Part shown: one piece after another, positions 1 through 7,357 of the stretch | How positions within the stretch are numbered: position 1 is the stretch's first letter | How the letters are laid out: every line of letters begins with the position of its first letter | From: JAGXRK01 sp963714415 | GTDB taxonomy: Bacteria; Bacteroidota; Ignavibacteria; Ignavibacteriales; Ignavibacteriaceae | Direction: 5' to 3' | NCBI GenBank assembly: GCA_963714415.1 | Contig: CAVQOL010000003.1 | Location: forward strand, 372,001-436,000 | Length of the DNA stretch: 64,000 bases | Position numbers and translations under genes: made by a program | The notes under the pieces: model-generated | Databases searched by the model: none | The model's input: the letters and a program-made list of their open reading frames with translations, nothing else | Told to the model about the DNA's origin: nothing

Positions 1-160
1 TTAGTATTTATTAAAAAGGGATATCAATGTTTGAATCATTATTGAATAAATCATAAAAAGCCGCTTAGCTGAAGTATAAGAAATCGGCGTATAAAATTTA
101 TATCTGACTCTGTACTTTTTTTATTTCCATTAAAAAATCTTTTTAGTCTCAATAAAACTC

Positions 161-182
161 TGTCCTGAGCCTGTCGAAGGAT
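161..182. repeat. Short GC-rich interspersed repeat (TCCTGAGCCTGTCGAAGGA type)
   Basis: The 22-base GC-rich block contrasts with its AT-rich surroundings and lies in frame within a degraded sorting domain, where it encodes DPSTGSGQ on the minus strand. From memory, very similar blocks recur in many environmental bacterial genomes. I cannot run the genome-wide count here, so its repeat status is inferred from composition and placement. Confidence 0.45.
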
Positions 183-243
183 CAACTGCTCTAAATTTAT
201 AGAAATAAATTCCAGATTCAGGTTGCTTGATACTGGATGCTGG

Positions 244-258
244 TCCGCCTGTGGCGGA
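244..258. repeat. Short GC-rich palindrome TCCGCC-TGT-GGCGGA
   Basis: A perfect 6-bp inverted repeat with a 3-base loop sits in an AT-rich context and inside the same minus-strand remnant. It resembles the small palindromic repeats scattered through this type of genome. No gene boundary or U-tract makes it a terminator. Confidence 0.45.
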
Positions 259-411
259 AAATTCAACTATACACTAGGAGAAGCGCTTAGTGAGAACAAG
301 GGTAAGAAAACGACAATTTAAGTGTTTCTCTCAGAGAGAAAAATATCACTAGTTAATAAAAACAAATGGTGATTCAATGTCAAGCATAGTTGTCAAAGCG
401 GAAATAAATAA

Positions 412-442
412 AGCCACAACTTTCAAAAAGATTGTTGTGGCT
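412..442 (-). terminator. Rho-independent terminator after the T9SS protein gene
   Basis: AGCCACAAC and GTTGTGGCT form a perfect 9-bp inverted repeat around a 13-base loop. In the minus direction it is followed by a T-rich run (TTTATTTATTT). It lies 32 bases past the stop codon of the minus-strand gene at 474, the right place to end that transcript. Confidence 0.65.
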
Positions 443-473
443 AAATAAGTTATGTGAACTTATGAAATAATTT

Positions 474-2453
474 TTACTTCATCAGGATCATTTTCTTACT
501 GCTTATAAAGCTGCCTGCCTGAATAGTATAAATATAAACTCCGGAAGTTAAATTCTTGGCATTAAAATTCACTAAATGATAACCTTCAGATTTAACTTCA
601 TCTACTAAAGTAGCAACTTCATTACCTAAGATGTCATAGACTTTAAGAGTTACTAATCCGCTTTGAGGCAAAGTGTACTCAATAAAAGTGGACGGATTAA
701 AGGGATTTGGGTAGTTACCAGATAGGGAATACTCGGTTACTGGACCAAACATTGCATTTTTGTAATAAGTATTATGGTCTTTTACTAATCCAGCTGGTAT
801 CCGTTTTTGTATATTAACCCAATCGCAAATATCTCTTGCTAATTTCCAATCTGCCCACTCTTGAACATTTTTAGTTAGTCTTATTGATGCCTCGGTAATT
901 ACATCTGCTACATCACGACGAGTCATCGGTAACAACAGCAGCTTGATGCACATAACCACGGGCCCAGTTAAGCAACAATGTGGCTAAATGCCCCTTTGCA
1001 TTTTCTCTCATATCGGTACCTTGATAGTTGAGGACTTTGTACCAGTAATTATAGAAATCAGGATTATCATAATCGAATACATCAACTTCATATCTGGAAC
1101 GGTATCTTGTTTTGATGGTCTCGACAAGATTCGGTAATTCAAGGTATTCTTCAGCTAAATAACCGACTTTATCGTATTGGCGAACATCAAATTGATGTTT
1201 CCAGTAGCCTTTAGGGCGTGCTTTGTTAGTTAAATCTCCAACAACAAATAGATTAAAGTTGTTATCCATCATATCATTATCACAATCAGGAACATAAACA
1301 TTTACGGGTTCAGCTGGTTCGAATCTAAATCCGAGAGGTGCAACAAGCTCTACTAAATATTCACTTGGAATGAGGTCTGTCAAATTTATAGTGTCCGCTA
1401 TTTGGAGCAGAAGTAATTGTCTCAACCCACTCAATGGTTTCACCATCAAGCTTTGTTAATTTTACCACTACACTTACACCTTCTCCTTCGTAATAAACAG
1501 CGCCTGAAATACTTCCAAGTTCATAGAGTTCAAATCCTGTGAAATGCTCTCCTGAGCTCATATTGTCTTTTATATCTGTTCCACGAACATAGACAACGTG
1601 CGGTCCGCAATCTAATTGGTGAGTGCTTAAAGTTGCTGTTACGTTTTCAATCGGGGAATTGAAGGAGCCATCGGAAGCAGACATAGCAATCCATTCCATT
1701 CCATCTATACTACATTCAGCAGACTTAATATTAGAATTGCCTTTTTGAGTATCATCAATAGTTGCAGAAACAACAACATCTTCGCCCATCAATTGTCTGC
1801 TTGGAGTAACCGCAATGTTGAGTATTTCAGGAGCGGATAAGTCCGGGGGAGTTAAATAACCTACTGAAATACTTAATAAAATTCGATCCGCCCTGATTTC
1901 CCGATAGTATAATATCTCCGGTAACTGGAAAAGTCAGTGGAAGAGTTGAGAAAAAAGTTATATGAAAAATGTTTAATGGTACCAGACGGTGCAACAAAGT
2001 CATAACTTGATGGGTGTACCATTTATTTTCAAATTTTTTAGAGAAACTTACTGAACCTATCCTGACTCGCTCTTAATTCTATAGCAATATAGTTTAGTTC
2101 ACCAAGATTACCTGAACCATAAGTAGCAGTCTGGTTTGTGGGAACAGTAGTTTGAGTTTGTGTACCAGTATAATTAAAAGATATGGGATTGAGCCTTGTT
2201 ATAGTTGTTGTTGATGATAACCAATTAACTGCTCCAATGGTAACTAAAGGAGAAGTTAGATTAGCATTACCCAATTTAACCGCCGGATTTTGAGTTGTAT
2301 TACCTGAATTGTTCAATCTTTGGTAAAGGACGGTTGCTTTTAAATCCGCGTCACCTCTATGACCTAAATTAACAGTTTGCGGAAAAATTGCTCCTGCTAA
2401 AAAAATAGTTAGCAAGGAGGGAACGTAAAAGAAATTTTAAAATATTTGTTCAT
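474..2453 (-). pseudogene. T9SS-secreted surface protein, frameshifted in several places
   Basis: Reading across frames gives one protein of about 650 residues. The ATG at 2453 starts a signal peptide (MNKYFKISFTF, then LLTIFLAGAIFPQ in another frame). An N-terminal beta-rich segment follows, then an Ig-like/carboxypeptidase-regulatory-like stretch (SGAVYYEG...). A region of unknown fold comes next (KGYWKHQFDVRQYDKVGYLA). The end is a type A sorting domain (SLSGNYPNPFNPST...GVYIYTIQAGSFISSKKMILMK). Breaks lie near 2418, 2040, 1865, 1385 and 925. The sorting domain predicts export by the type IX system and attachment to, or release from, the cell surface. The role of the central part is unknown. 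The even spacing of single-base breaks and the intact protein sense between them favour sequence error over decay. Confidence 0.7.
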
Positions 2454-2790
2454 TTTATTTACTTTCTTAATTAATTATAAAATATTGAATTAAAACACCT
2501 GGATTTACTAAGTTGGGAAAAGATAGTTCTTCATAGCATCAGCCCTTTCGTTGGTTATAGAAAGTTAATTAATCCGCATTGAGAGAAATTATTTCTAAAT
2601 AAATTTTATGGAACTGTACTTTAAATACTATTCACCTGCGTTGGGTGCTAAGAAAAAAAAATAAGGGATCGTAACGAAACAAAGTGAACAGTACTTGTTT
2701 CAAACACTCATCGGATGATTACTAGACACACATTTAGCTAAGCATATTGTTATTGCTCTAAGTTGACAGGCGAAGTTTTTGCTTTGATTA

Positions 2791-2897
2791 TTAATTTATA
2801 GATGCAATAATCATCTCTATCTCACTAATTCTTATGCCAAGTAATTGCTTATAATTCATAATAAATTCGACGTGTGACGCAGAGGAATATGCCTCAA
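2791..2897 (-). pseudogene. Possible gene fragment, unidentified
   Basis: The minus strand is open for about 34 codons and reads EAYSSASHVEF, IMNYKQLLGIRIS, EIEMIIASIN and stop. The composition is protein-like (heptad-like Ile/Leu spacing, Glu/Lys content) although the surrounding DNA is not coding. It loosely recalls the C-terminal end of small four-helix-bundle (S23-type) proteins, but the match is too weak to name. No start codon or leader is seen. Confidence 0.2.
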
Positions 2898-3070
2898 TTC
2901 AAATCATAGTATTAAAAATGGATGAGAATGAGATTTTTAAGTGACTAGTAAAGCTTGTTCGAAATACTATTTAACCAGGTTGTCACAGACCATGAGTCTT
3001 TCTGAGAACTAGTTATTGTCACTTTGAACTTGTTTCAAAGTCTTTCTATTAAATAATTTCCAATGGTTTA

Positions 3071-3095
3071 GATTCCGAAACGAGTTCGGAATGAC
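3071..3095. repeat. Imperfect palindromic repeat (ATTCCGAA...TTCGGAAT)
   Basis: Eight-base arms surround the 5-base spacer ACGAG, followed by TGACA. The arrangement 'ATTCCGAAACGAGTTCGGAAT-GACA' matches, from memory, an interspersed repeat seen in many Bacteroidota-type assemblies. It is not next to a gene end, so a terminator role is unlikely. Confidence 0.45.
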
Positions 3096-3210
3096 AGTAT
3101 TCGGACAGACTCCCATTCCGTGACAAATACTGAGAGGTGATGAGTAAGAACAAGCTAGTCCAATCGAGGTTTTGCTCGTAACTACCGATTAATTAGTGGA
3201 ACGACATTAT

Positions 3211-3292
3211 GTGGGCGCTCAGGGATTCTTCCAAGGGAATGCCTTTGGCAGAACCCCGGACCCCTCCGACTATGTCGGAGTGCTCTAAACCA
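3211..3292 (-). repeat. Degenerate partial copy of the neighbouring tRNA-Val gene
   Basis: Three blocks repeat the tRNA-Val gene at 3573-3647 exactly or nearly so and in the same order: GTGGGCGCTCAGGGATTC (3211-3228), GAACCCCGGACCC (3251-3263) and TGCTCTAAACCA (3281-3292). Two palindromic inserts separate them. A 22-25 base insert, CCAAGGGAATGCCTTTGG and flanks, splits the T-loop. CTCCGAC-TAT-GTCGGAG replaces the anticodon arm. The copy lacks the 5' acceptor strand, so it cannot fold as a tRNA. It begins exactly where the GIY-YIG gene stops, and the gene's TAG stop is supplied by the D-loop word GGTTTAGAGC. Confidence 0.75.
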
Positions 3293-3539
3293 AAGTTTTT
3301 AGAAAATCGATAGCTTTTGCAGAATTCTTAAAACTCTTTAATTTTAATTCAAGTTGATATGCTTCAGATTTTGTATTACACGTATAAGAAATAACTAATT
3401 GCCAAGGTCCTTTACCTTTTGTAAACTTGTTTCTGTTTTGATTGTGCCTGAGAATTCTGTCACTGAGATTTGAAGTGTGTCCGATGTAATGGAGACCAAT
3501 TGACAAAGATTTTATTATGTAAACGTAATATTGTTTCAT
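3285..3539 (-). CDS. GIY-YIG nuclease-domain protein (small, single domain)
   Basis: This 84-residue protein is essentially one GIY-YIG fold. YVYIIKS and LHYIG supply the GIY and YIG strands, DRILRHN holds the conserved Arg, and SEAYQLELKLKS holds the conserved Glu helix. Such small proteins are UvrC-N-like or URI-type nucleases whose cellular roles are mostly unknown. I chose the ATG at 3539. The longer start six codons upstream lies inside the hairpin that ends the tRNA-Val transcript. No Shine-Dalgarno is visible, because the T-tract of that hairpin runs straight into the start codon. The last codons and stop are read from a partial tRNA copy. Position and borrowed stop codon suggest a small invading element rather than a resident gene. 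Confidence 0.75.
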   Translation of the reverse strand: MKQYYVYIIKSLSIGLHYIGHTSNLSDRILRHNQNRNKFTKGKGPWQLVISYTCNTKSEAYQLELKLKSFKNSAKAIDFLKTLV

Positions 3540-3540
3540 A

Positions 3541-3566
3541 AAAAAATCCCGAAACATCGGGATTAA
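3541..3566 (-). terminator. Terminator of the tRNA-Val transcript
   Basis: Reading the minus strand, AATCCCGA-TGT-TTCGGGATT forms an 8-9 bp GC-capped stem followed directly by TTTTTTT. It starts a few bases after the tRNA-Val 3' end, and its T-run abuts the start codon of the GIY-YIG gene. Confidence 0.75.
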
Positions 3567-3572
3567 AGTATG

Positions 3573-3647
3573 TGGGCGCTCAGGGATTCGAACCCCGGAC
3601 CCTCTGCTTGTAAGGCAGATGCTCTAAACCAACTGAGCTAAGCGCCC
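3573..3647 (-). tRNA. tRNA-Val (anticodon TAC)
   Basis: The minus strand gives GGGCGCT paired with AGCGCCC as acceptor stem, the D-arm word TTAGCTCAGTTGGTTTAGAGC, and anticodon arm TCTGC-CTTACAA-GCAGA with TAC at the anticodon. The T-arm is GGGGTTCGAATCCC. The CCA end is not encoded; the genomic continuation is ACA. A partial copy of the 3' two thirds occurs at 3211-3292. Confidence 0.95.
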
Positions 3648-3734
3648 AAAAATTTTAAGAACAATTTTTGTAAAAATTTGTGGCCAAATATGTGGTTTTT
3701 ATAATATAAAACCAAACATATCTTAAACCTTATG

Positions 3735-3807
3735 AGCGGGCGACGGGACTCGAACCCGCGACATCCAGCTTGGGAAGCTAACACTCTACCAACTGAGTTA
3801 CGCCCGC
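3735..3807 (-). tRNA. tRNA-Gly (anticodon CCC)
   Basis: The acceptor stem GCGGGCG/CGCCCGC, D-arm AACTCAGTTGGTAGAG, anticodon arm TTAGC-TTCCCAA-GCTGG with CCC, and T-arm CGGGTTCGAGTCCCG are all present on the minus strand. CCA is not encoded. It is 87 bases upstream of tRNA-Val, and the two are probably co-transcribed. Confidence 0.92.
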
Positions 3808-3875
3808 AAAATAAAATTTTAAATAACTTATGAGAAAAGTAATTTAAGAAGGGGAGATAATCAATCGGATTAATT

Positions 3876-4256
3876 TTATTTAATAACAGAAATTATTATT
3901 TGATCTTTAGTTACTAACGTTTCAACTGCATTGAAATTATTTTGACTGATCTTTGGAGAGGAATGAATTATTAAACTGTCCTTAGTGCTCATTAAGATTG
4001 AGTGATTTATAGAATAGCTTTTTTCAGAAGCAGTAGGCAATTTCCAATTAGTGAAACCTGATAGCGCTTTGGTTGAATATTTTTGAGCCTGACTACCTAA
4101 ATTCTCACATTCATCGATTAATGTAATTTTAAATGATTCTTTTGCATTATTATTTGATAAATAGTTGGAAACAGACACGCCTGAACCAATTAAAATTGAG
4201 CAAACAAGAATGACAAGTACTTTTTGAAATCTGATATTTATATGTGTGAAGTTCAA
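3876..4256 (-). CDS. Small membrane-anchored protein of unknown function
   Basis: I do not recognise this 126-residue protein. Residues about 12-30 (KVLVILVCSILIGSGVSVS) form one hydrophobic segment, which predicts an inner-membrane anchor or uncleaved signal. The rest is a polar, beta-prone domain of about 95 residues ending DQIIISVIK. It starts with TTG three bases after the stop of the STAS gene, so the two are probably one operon. That could tie it to the same signalling pathway, but nothing in its sequence shows a kinase or phosphatase. Confidence 0.5.
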   Translation of the reverse strand: MNFTHINIRFQKVLVILVCSILIGSGVSVSNYLSNNNAKESFKITLIDECENLGSQAQKYSTKALSGFTNWKLPTASEKSYSINHSILMSTKDSLIIHSSPKISQNNFNAVETLVTKDQIIISVIK

Positions 4257-4259
4257 GGT

Positions 4260-4643
4260 TTAAATAAGAGAATAAATTTTGTTAATAAAATTATCCTGTT
4301 TAGTCTCAAAACTTTTTACTGCGTCTTCCAAACTTTCGAATGTTTCAAAAAGTTCGATTGTACCAGTATAGTTTAACAATGAATTAGCAAAAAGTCCCGG
4401 TTTAATTAATTTCATTTGTCCGCCGCGACCTTTAAGTTTTTTATAAGTAATTACCATTACGCCTATAAAAGTTGAATCCATAAATTCACATTTGCTAAGG
4501 TCAACAATCAAATTTTGGTGACCATATAAAATATCTTCGTCAAGAATTTGTTTAAATTCTTTAGCTTCTTTTGCTGTTGCCCTGGTTAAACTAACTATCT
4601 CAACCAGATAGCCGTCAAATACTTTTCTTTCAAAATCTGCCAT
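4260..4643 (-). CDS. STAS-domain anti-sigma-factor antagonist
   Basis: The protein has 127 residues and one STAS domain. The motif DLSKCEFMDSTFIG matches the DxSxCxxxDSxG region of SpoIIAA/RsbV-type antagonists, where a Ser in the DS(T) step is phosphorylated by an anti-sigma kinase. When unphosphorylated, such proteins bind the anti-sigma factor and free the sigma factor. I placed the start at MADFERK (4643), preceded by AAGGGT, and not at the upstream in-frame ATG at 4673. No cognate RsbW-like kinase lies in this window. The next gene, three bases on, is a small membrane protein. Confidence 0.8.
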   Translation of the reverse strand: MADFERKVFDGYLVEIVSLTRATAKEAKEFKQILDEDILYGHQNLIVDLSKCEFMDSTFIGVMVITYKKLKGRGGQMKLIKPGLFANSLLNYTGTIELFETFESLEDAVKSFETKQDNFINKIYSLI

Positions 4644-4673
4644 ATTATTACCCTTATGAATGAAATAGTTCAT

Positions 4674-5174
4674 TTAATTAAATTCAACAAATATGCCAGT
4701 AAAATGTGATGGATTTATTAGTTATTCTCAAACAAAATGTACCAATTTATAACAAAAACTGCTAATCCAGATAAAGTGAATCATTTTAATAGTAAGAAAA
4801 ATATTTACTTAAGTAAAAAAACTTAATGATCGAGTATATCAATATCTTACTGTATTCAGCTAAATAGTAATTATGTTTGAACTAAGTCAAGTGCTGCATT
4901 AACTAATTCTTTATGCTGCCATTTAGAAATTCCTGCAGAACTAATAGATGGACAAACACTTTCAAATTTCACTTTTGCAAATTTTCTCCCACTTAAATTT
5001 CAGTAAAGTTCGAGAAAATTATTTGTTCACTTATTTGATAATACTTCTATGATTCTTAATTTAACAGAGTACTTAGATTTATTGCAGTCAAATCGCCTCA
5101 CTTCTGCTAAATAGGAAGTAATTCAAACAACTAAAATTGTGAATTAAAATAAACTAATATCTTTTAAAAATCCT
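4674..5174. other. Intergenic region with one short coding-like remnant
   Basis: The DNA is AT-rich and lies between the divergently placed STAS gene and pdxH. It presumably holds promoters for both, but I could not define a convincing promoter pair. The only structure is the protein-like remnant at 4871-5000 on the minus strand. Confidence 0.4.
4871..5000 (-). pseudogene. Possible 3' fragment of a lost gene, unidentified
   Basis: About 43 open codons on the minus strand read SGRKFAKVKFESV, CPSISSAGISKWQHKELVNA, ALDLVQT and stop. The balance of Lys, Val, Ala, Trp and His looks like real protein, unlike the flanks. Upstream the same strand is interrupted by stops, so only a C-terminal piece seems to survive. 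I could not assign a family. Confidence 0.25.
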
Positions 5175-5824
5175 ATGGATGCAAAAAAACAAATCTCAAT
5201 AATCAGAAAAGAATATTCTCTGAAATCAATTAAGATGAAAAGAGTATTGATAAAAATCCCATAAAACAATTTAAAATCTGGTTTGATGAAGCAATCAAGT
5301 CTAAGATTGATGAACCAAATGCAATGACTTTAGCTACAGCCGATAAGAATGGTTTCCCATCTGCAAGAATAGTATTGCTAAAAGATTTAAACGAAAGAGG
5401 ATTTACATTTTTTACTAATTATAAAAGTCGAAAAGGGAAAGAACTATTACAAAATCCTCATGCTTACCTGGTATTTTTCTGGAAAGAATTAGAAAGACAG
5501 GTTAGAATTGAAGGATTAGTTGAAAAATTAAGCAGGGAAGAGTCAGAAGAATATTTTAAACTAAGACCTTTTGAAAGTCGCATTGGATCCATTGCTTCTA
5601 AGCAAAGTGAAATTATTCCCGACAGAGAATATCTGGAAGATAAATTTGAAATGGCACAGAAAGAATATGCCGGCAAGAATCCCTTAATGCCTTATGATTG
5701 GGGAGGATATTTAGTTATTCCGTTTCGATTTGAATTCTGGCAGGGAAGAGAGAATAGATTGCACGACAGAATTGGTTATGAAAAATCCGGCAGTGATTGG
5801 AAAATCTATCGTCTTTCACCTTAG
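5175..5824 (+). CDS. pdxH: Pyridoxine/pyridoxamine 5'-phosphate oxidase (one frameshift)
   Basis: FMN-dependent oxidation of pyridoxine or pyridoxamine 5'-phosphate to pyridoxal 5'-phosphate is the family reaction. The body matches PdxH: ATADKNGFPSARIVLLKD, FFTNYKSRKGKEL (FMN phosphate contacts), FRFEFWQGRENRLHDRI and the terminal RLSP. The N-terminus MDAKKQISIIRKEYSLKSI starts at the ATG at 5175, but the frame breaks near 5235. Adding one base restores NDEKSIDKNPIKQFKIWFDEA and joins the rest, giving about 216 residues, the normal length. An apparent start at 5324 would drop the first 50 residues. The gene converges on, and overlaps by four bases, the stop of the EamA transporter. Confidence 0.88.
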
Positions 5825-6681
5825 ACATTAAATTTGGATTTAAATACCGGTGCCCCTAAAACTAAAGTCCTTACACTAATAGCTGAAATTATAATTATCC
5901 CTCCAATTATGGCGTATATTGTAGGGACCTCACCATAACCAATAAAGACCCAGAAAGGATTTAGCACAGGTTCAAACATAGAAATTATTGAAGCTTCAAC
6001 AGCAAGTATTCTTTTTATTCCGTAAGTGAAAATTGCATAAGCAACAGCAATTTGAAACACACCTAAAAATGAAACCATCCATAAGTCACTAAACGAAAGC
6101 TTTTCAAGCTCAAGAATAAAAGGAATACAAATTAAAGCTACTATAATGTTTCCATAAAAAATTGCACTTTGCTGATATTCTTTTTCATTTTTTTTCATTC
6201 CAAGAAAGAATGCGGCAAACGCTGCACCTGAAAGAAGTGCAACTATATTCCCTTCAAGATGACCCGGTGAAAGTTCCCCGATAAAAAATAAAATCATTCC
6301 GAGAAAGCAGACAGCAATTGTAATGATATTTATTTTTTCCCATTTTGTTTTACTTATTATTGGTTCGAATATCAAAACATAAATTGGTGCAGTTGACTGA
6401 AGGAAAATTGCATTAGCCGCAGTTGTGGTTTTTGTTGCTATAACAAATGATGTTAATACTGTAGCATAGAAAACAGCATTTAAAATTGCAAGCTTATTAA
6501 CCTTTAATACTTTTTTCCCGAATATTATACCGAATACAATTGCAGCTATCAAACAGCGAAAAAATGATAACTGCATTGGAGTCAGAGTGATAAGTTTTAT
6601 TAATAATCCGCCGCTGCTCCATAACAATGCAGTTATTAAAACAGCAAACATACCTTTTGAATGATCAGAAAGATTTTTCAT
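5821..6681 (-). CDS. EamA/DMT-family membrane transporter
   Basis: The protein has 286 residues with about ten hydrophobic segments arranged as two EamA repeats (GMFAVLITALLWSSGGLLIK and GAAFAAFFLGMKKNEK regions). Drug/metabolite transporters of this family export amino acids, purines or other small metabolites, and the substrate cannot be told from sequence. The length is standard. The basic C-terminal tail FKSKFNV is cytosolic by the usual topology. Its stop codon overlaps that of pdxH on the other strand (TTAG/CTAA), so the two transcripts converge without a separate terminator. Confidence 0.82.
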   Translation of the reverse strand: MKNLSDHSKGMFAVLITALLWSSGGLLIKLITLTPMQLSFFRCLIAAIVFGIIFGKKVLKVNKLAILNAVFYATVLTSFVIATKTTTAANAIFLQSTAPIYVLIFEPIISKTKWEKINIITIAVCFLGMILFFIGELSPGHLEGNIVALLSGAAFAAFFLGMKKNEKEYQQSAIFYGNIIVALICIPFILELEKLSFSDLWMVSFLGVFQIAVAYAIFTYGIKRILAVEASIISMFEPVLNPFWVFIGYGEVPTIYAIIGGIIIISAISVRTLVLGAPVFKSKFNV

Positions 6682-6796
6682 TTAATTACAAGCATTTCAT
6701 CGAAAAAAATCTTTTGCAAATATCACCTAAAATATATTACTTATTTTTAATAAAAGGTTAGGTAAATTTAGACAGAATAATAAAATAAATATCATC

Positions 6797-7225
6797 TTGG
6801 CATCACAACATAAATTTGTAGATCATACCGCTGATATAGCCGTTGAAGTAACGGCGGATTCATTTGAGGAACTGTTGACTGAATCATTATCAGCATTTAA
6901 CGAGACTATTCTCGATTTAGAAAACATACAATGCGTTGAAGTACAAGAATTATATTTACAAGCATTGGACAGGGAACAGTTATTAGTGTCGTTTCTAAAT
7001 GAAATAAATTTCCTGTTGACGGTAAAAAAATGGATTTCAAAGAGCATTGAAAATATTTTAATTAAAAAAGAAAATAGTTCGTACAAATTAAATTGTATTG
7101 TTAAAGGTTCTTACATAAAAGACGGCGTCGAATTAAAAGAAGAAATTAAATCAGTTACATATCACCAGATGGAAATTGTTGAGAAAGACGGAATTTTTAA
7201 AACCAGAATAGTGTTTGATATTTAG
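6797..7225 (+). CDS. Archease, activator of the RtcB RNA ligase
   Basis: This 142-residue protein has the archease pattern HKFVDHTADIAVEV at the N-terminus, with the Asp/His residues that bind metal. It also has ALDREQLLVSFLNEINFLL in the middle and a C-terminal IVKGSYIKDGVELKEEIKSVTYHQMEI. Archease speeds guanylylation of RtcB and widens its nucleotide use. The following gene encodes RtcB in the same direction, 132 bases away, which fixes the role. The TTG at 6797 is the best start because the conserved HKFVDHTADI motif follows within five residues. No clear ribosome-binding site is seen. Confidence 0.88.
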   Translation: MASQHKFVDHTADIAVEVTADSFEELLTESLSAFNETILDLENIQCVEVQELYLQALDREQLLVSFLNEINFLLTVKKWISKSIENILIKKENSSYKLNCIVKGSYIKDGVELKEEIKSVTYHQMEIVEKDGIFKTRIVFDI

Positions 7226-7357
7226 TAATAGGGTAAGTATAAAAATAAATCAAAAATCTTAAATCGTTAATCCTTGTTCTGAGTTCGAAATGAACTTTGG
7301 TTGCCTACTTTATTGCAGTGGGGATTAATTCACATAATCGCTTTAAGAAGTATGAAA

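Larger units (their letters stand above)
130..276 (-). pseudogene. Remnant of a T9SS-secreted protein C-terminus (sorting domain only)
   Basis: On the minus strand this stretch reads as the end of a type IX secretion sorting domain: SGIYFYKFRAV, then DPSTGSGQ, then SFIETKKIF and a TAA stop. The pattern GxYFYK...FxETKKxxL is the family hallmark. The frame is closed by TAG about 50 codons upstream, so no protein body remains. Two GC-rich palindromic repeats sit inside it in frame: 244-258 encodes part of FSATGGPA, and 161-182 encodes DPSTGSGQ, which splits the usual 'GxF' junction of the domain. It is probably debris left after rearrangement. A 3' part of a gene disrupted by sequence error is the alternative. 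Confidence 0.6.
2454..3209. other. Repeat-bearing intergenic region without an intact gene
   Basis: There is no convincing full-length gene. The left half is AT-rich and featureless apart from a short protein-like fragment at 2791-2897. The right half holds imperfect palindromes: CTTTGAA-CTTG-TTTCAAAG at 3022-3040 and ATTCCGAA-ACGAG-TTCGGAAT at 3072-3092. It also holds other GC-richer words near 2980-3020 and 3100-3120. These look like interspersed palindromic repeats clustered next to the tRNA/GIY-YIG locus. Confidence 0.55.

Noticed and set aside
2051..2075. Possible further copy of the TCCTGAGCCTGTCGAAGGA repeat, because the minus strand reads LRASQDRF, similar to LRQAQDRV at 150-180.
   Set aside because: Only the core TCCTGA matches at base level; the likeness of the two peptides is mostly chance.
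2454..3209. CRISPR array, because several palindromes lie close together.
   Set aside because: The palindromes differ from each other, spacing is irregular and no direct repeat of 24-40 bases is present.
3264..3280. CTCCGAC-TAT-GTCGGAG considered as a terminator for the GIY-YIG gene.
   Set aside because: No T-run follows in the direction of transcription, and it falls at the place of the anticodon arm in the tRNA copy.
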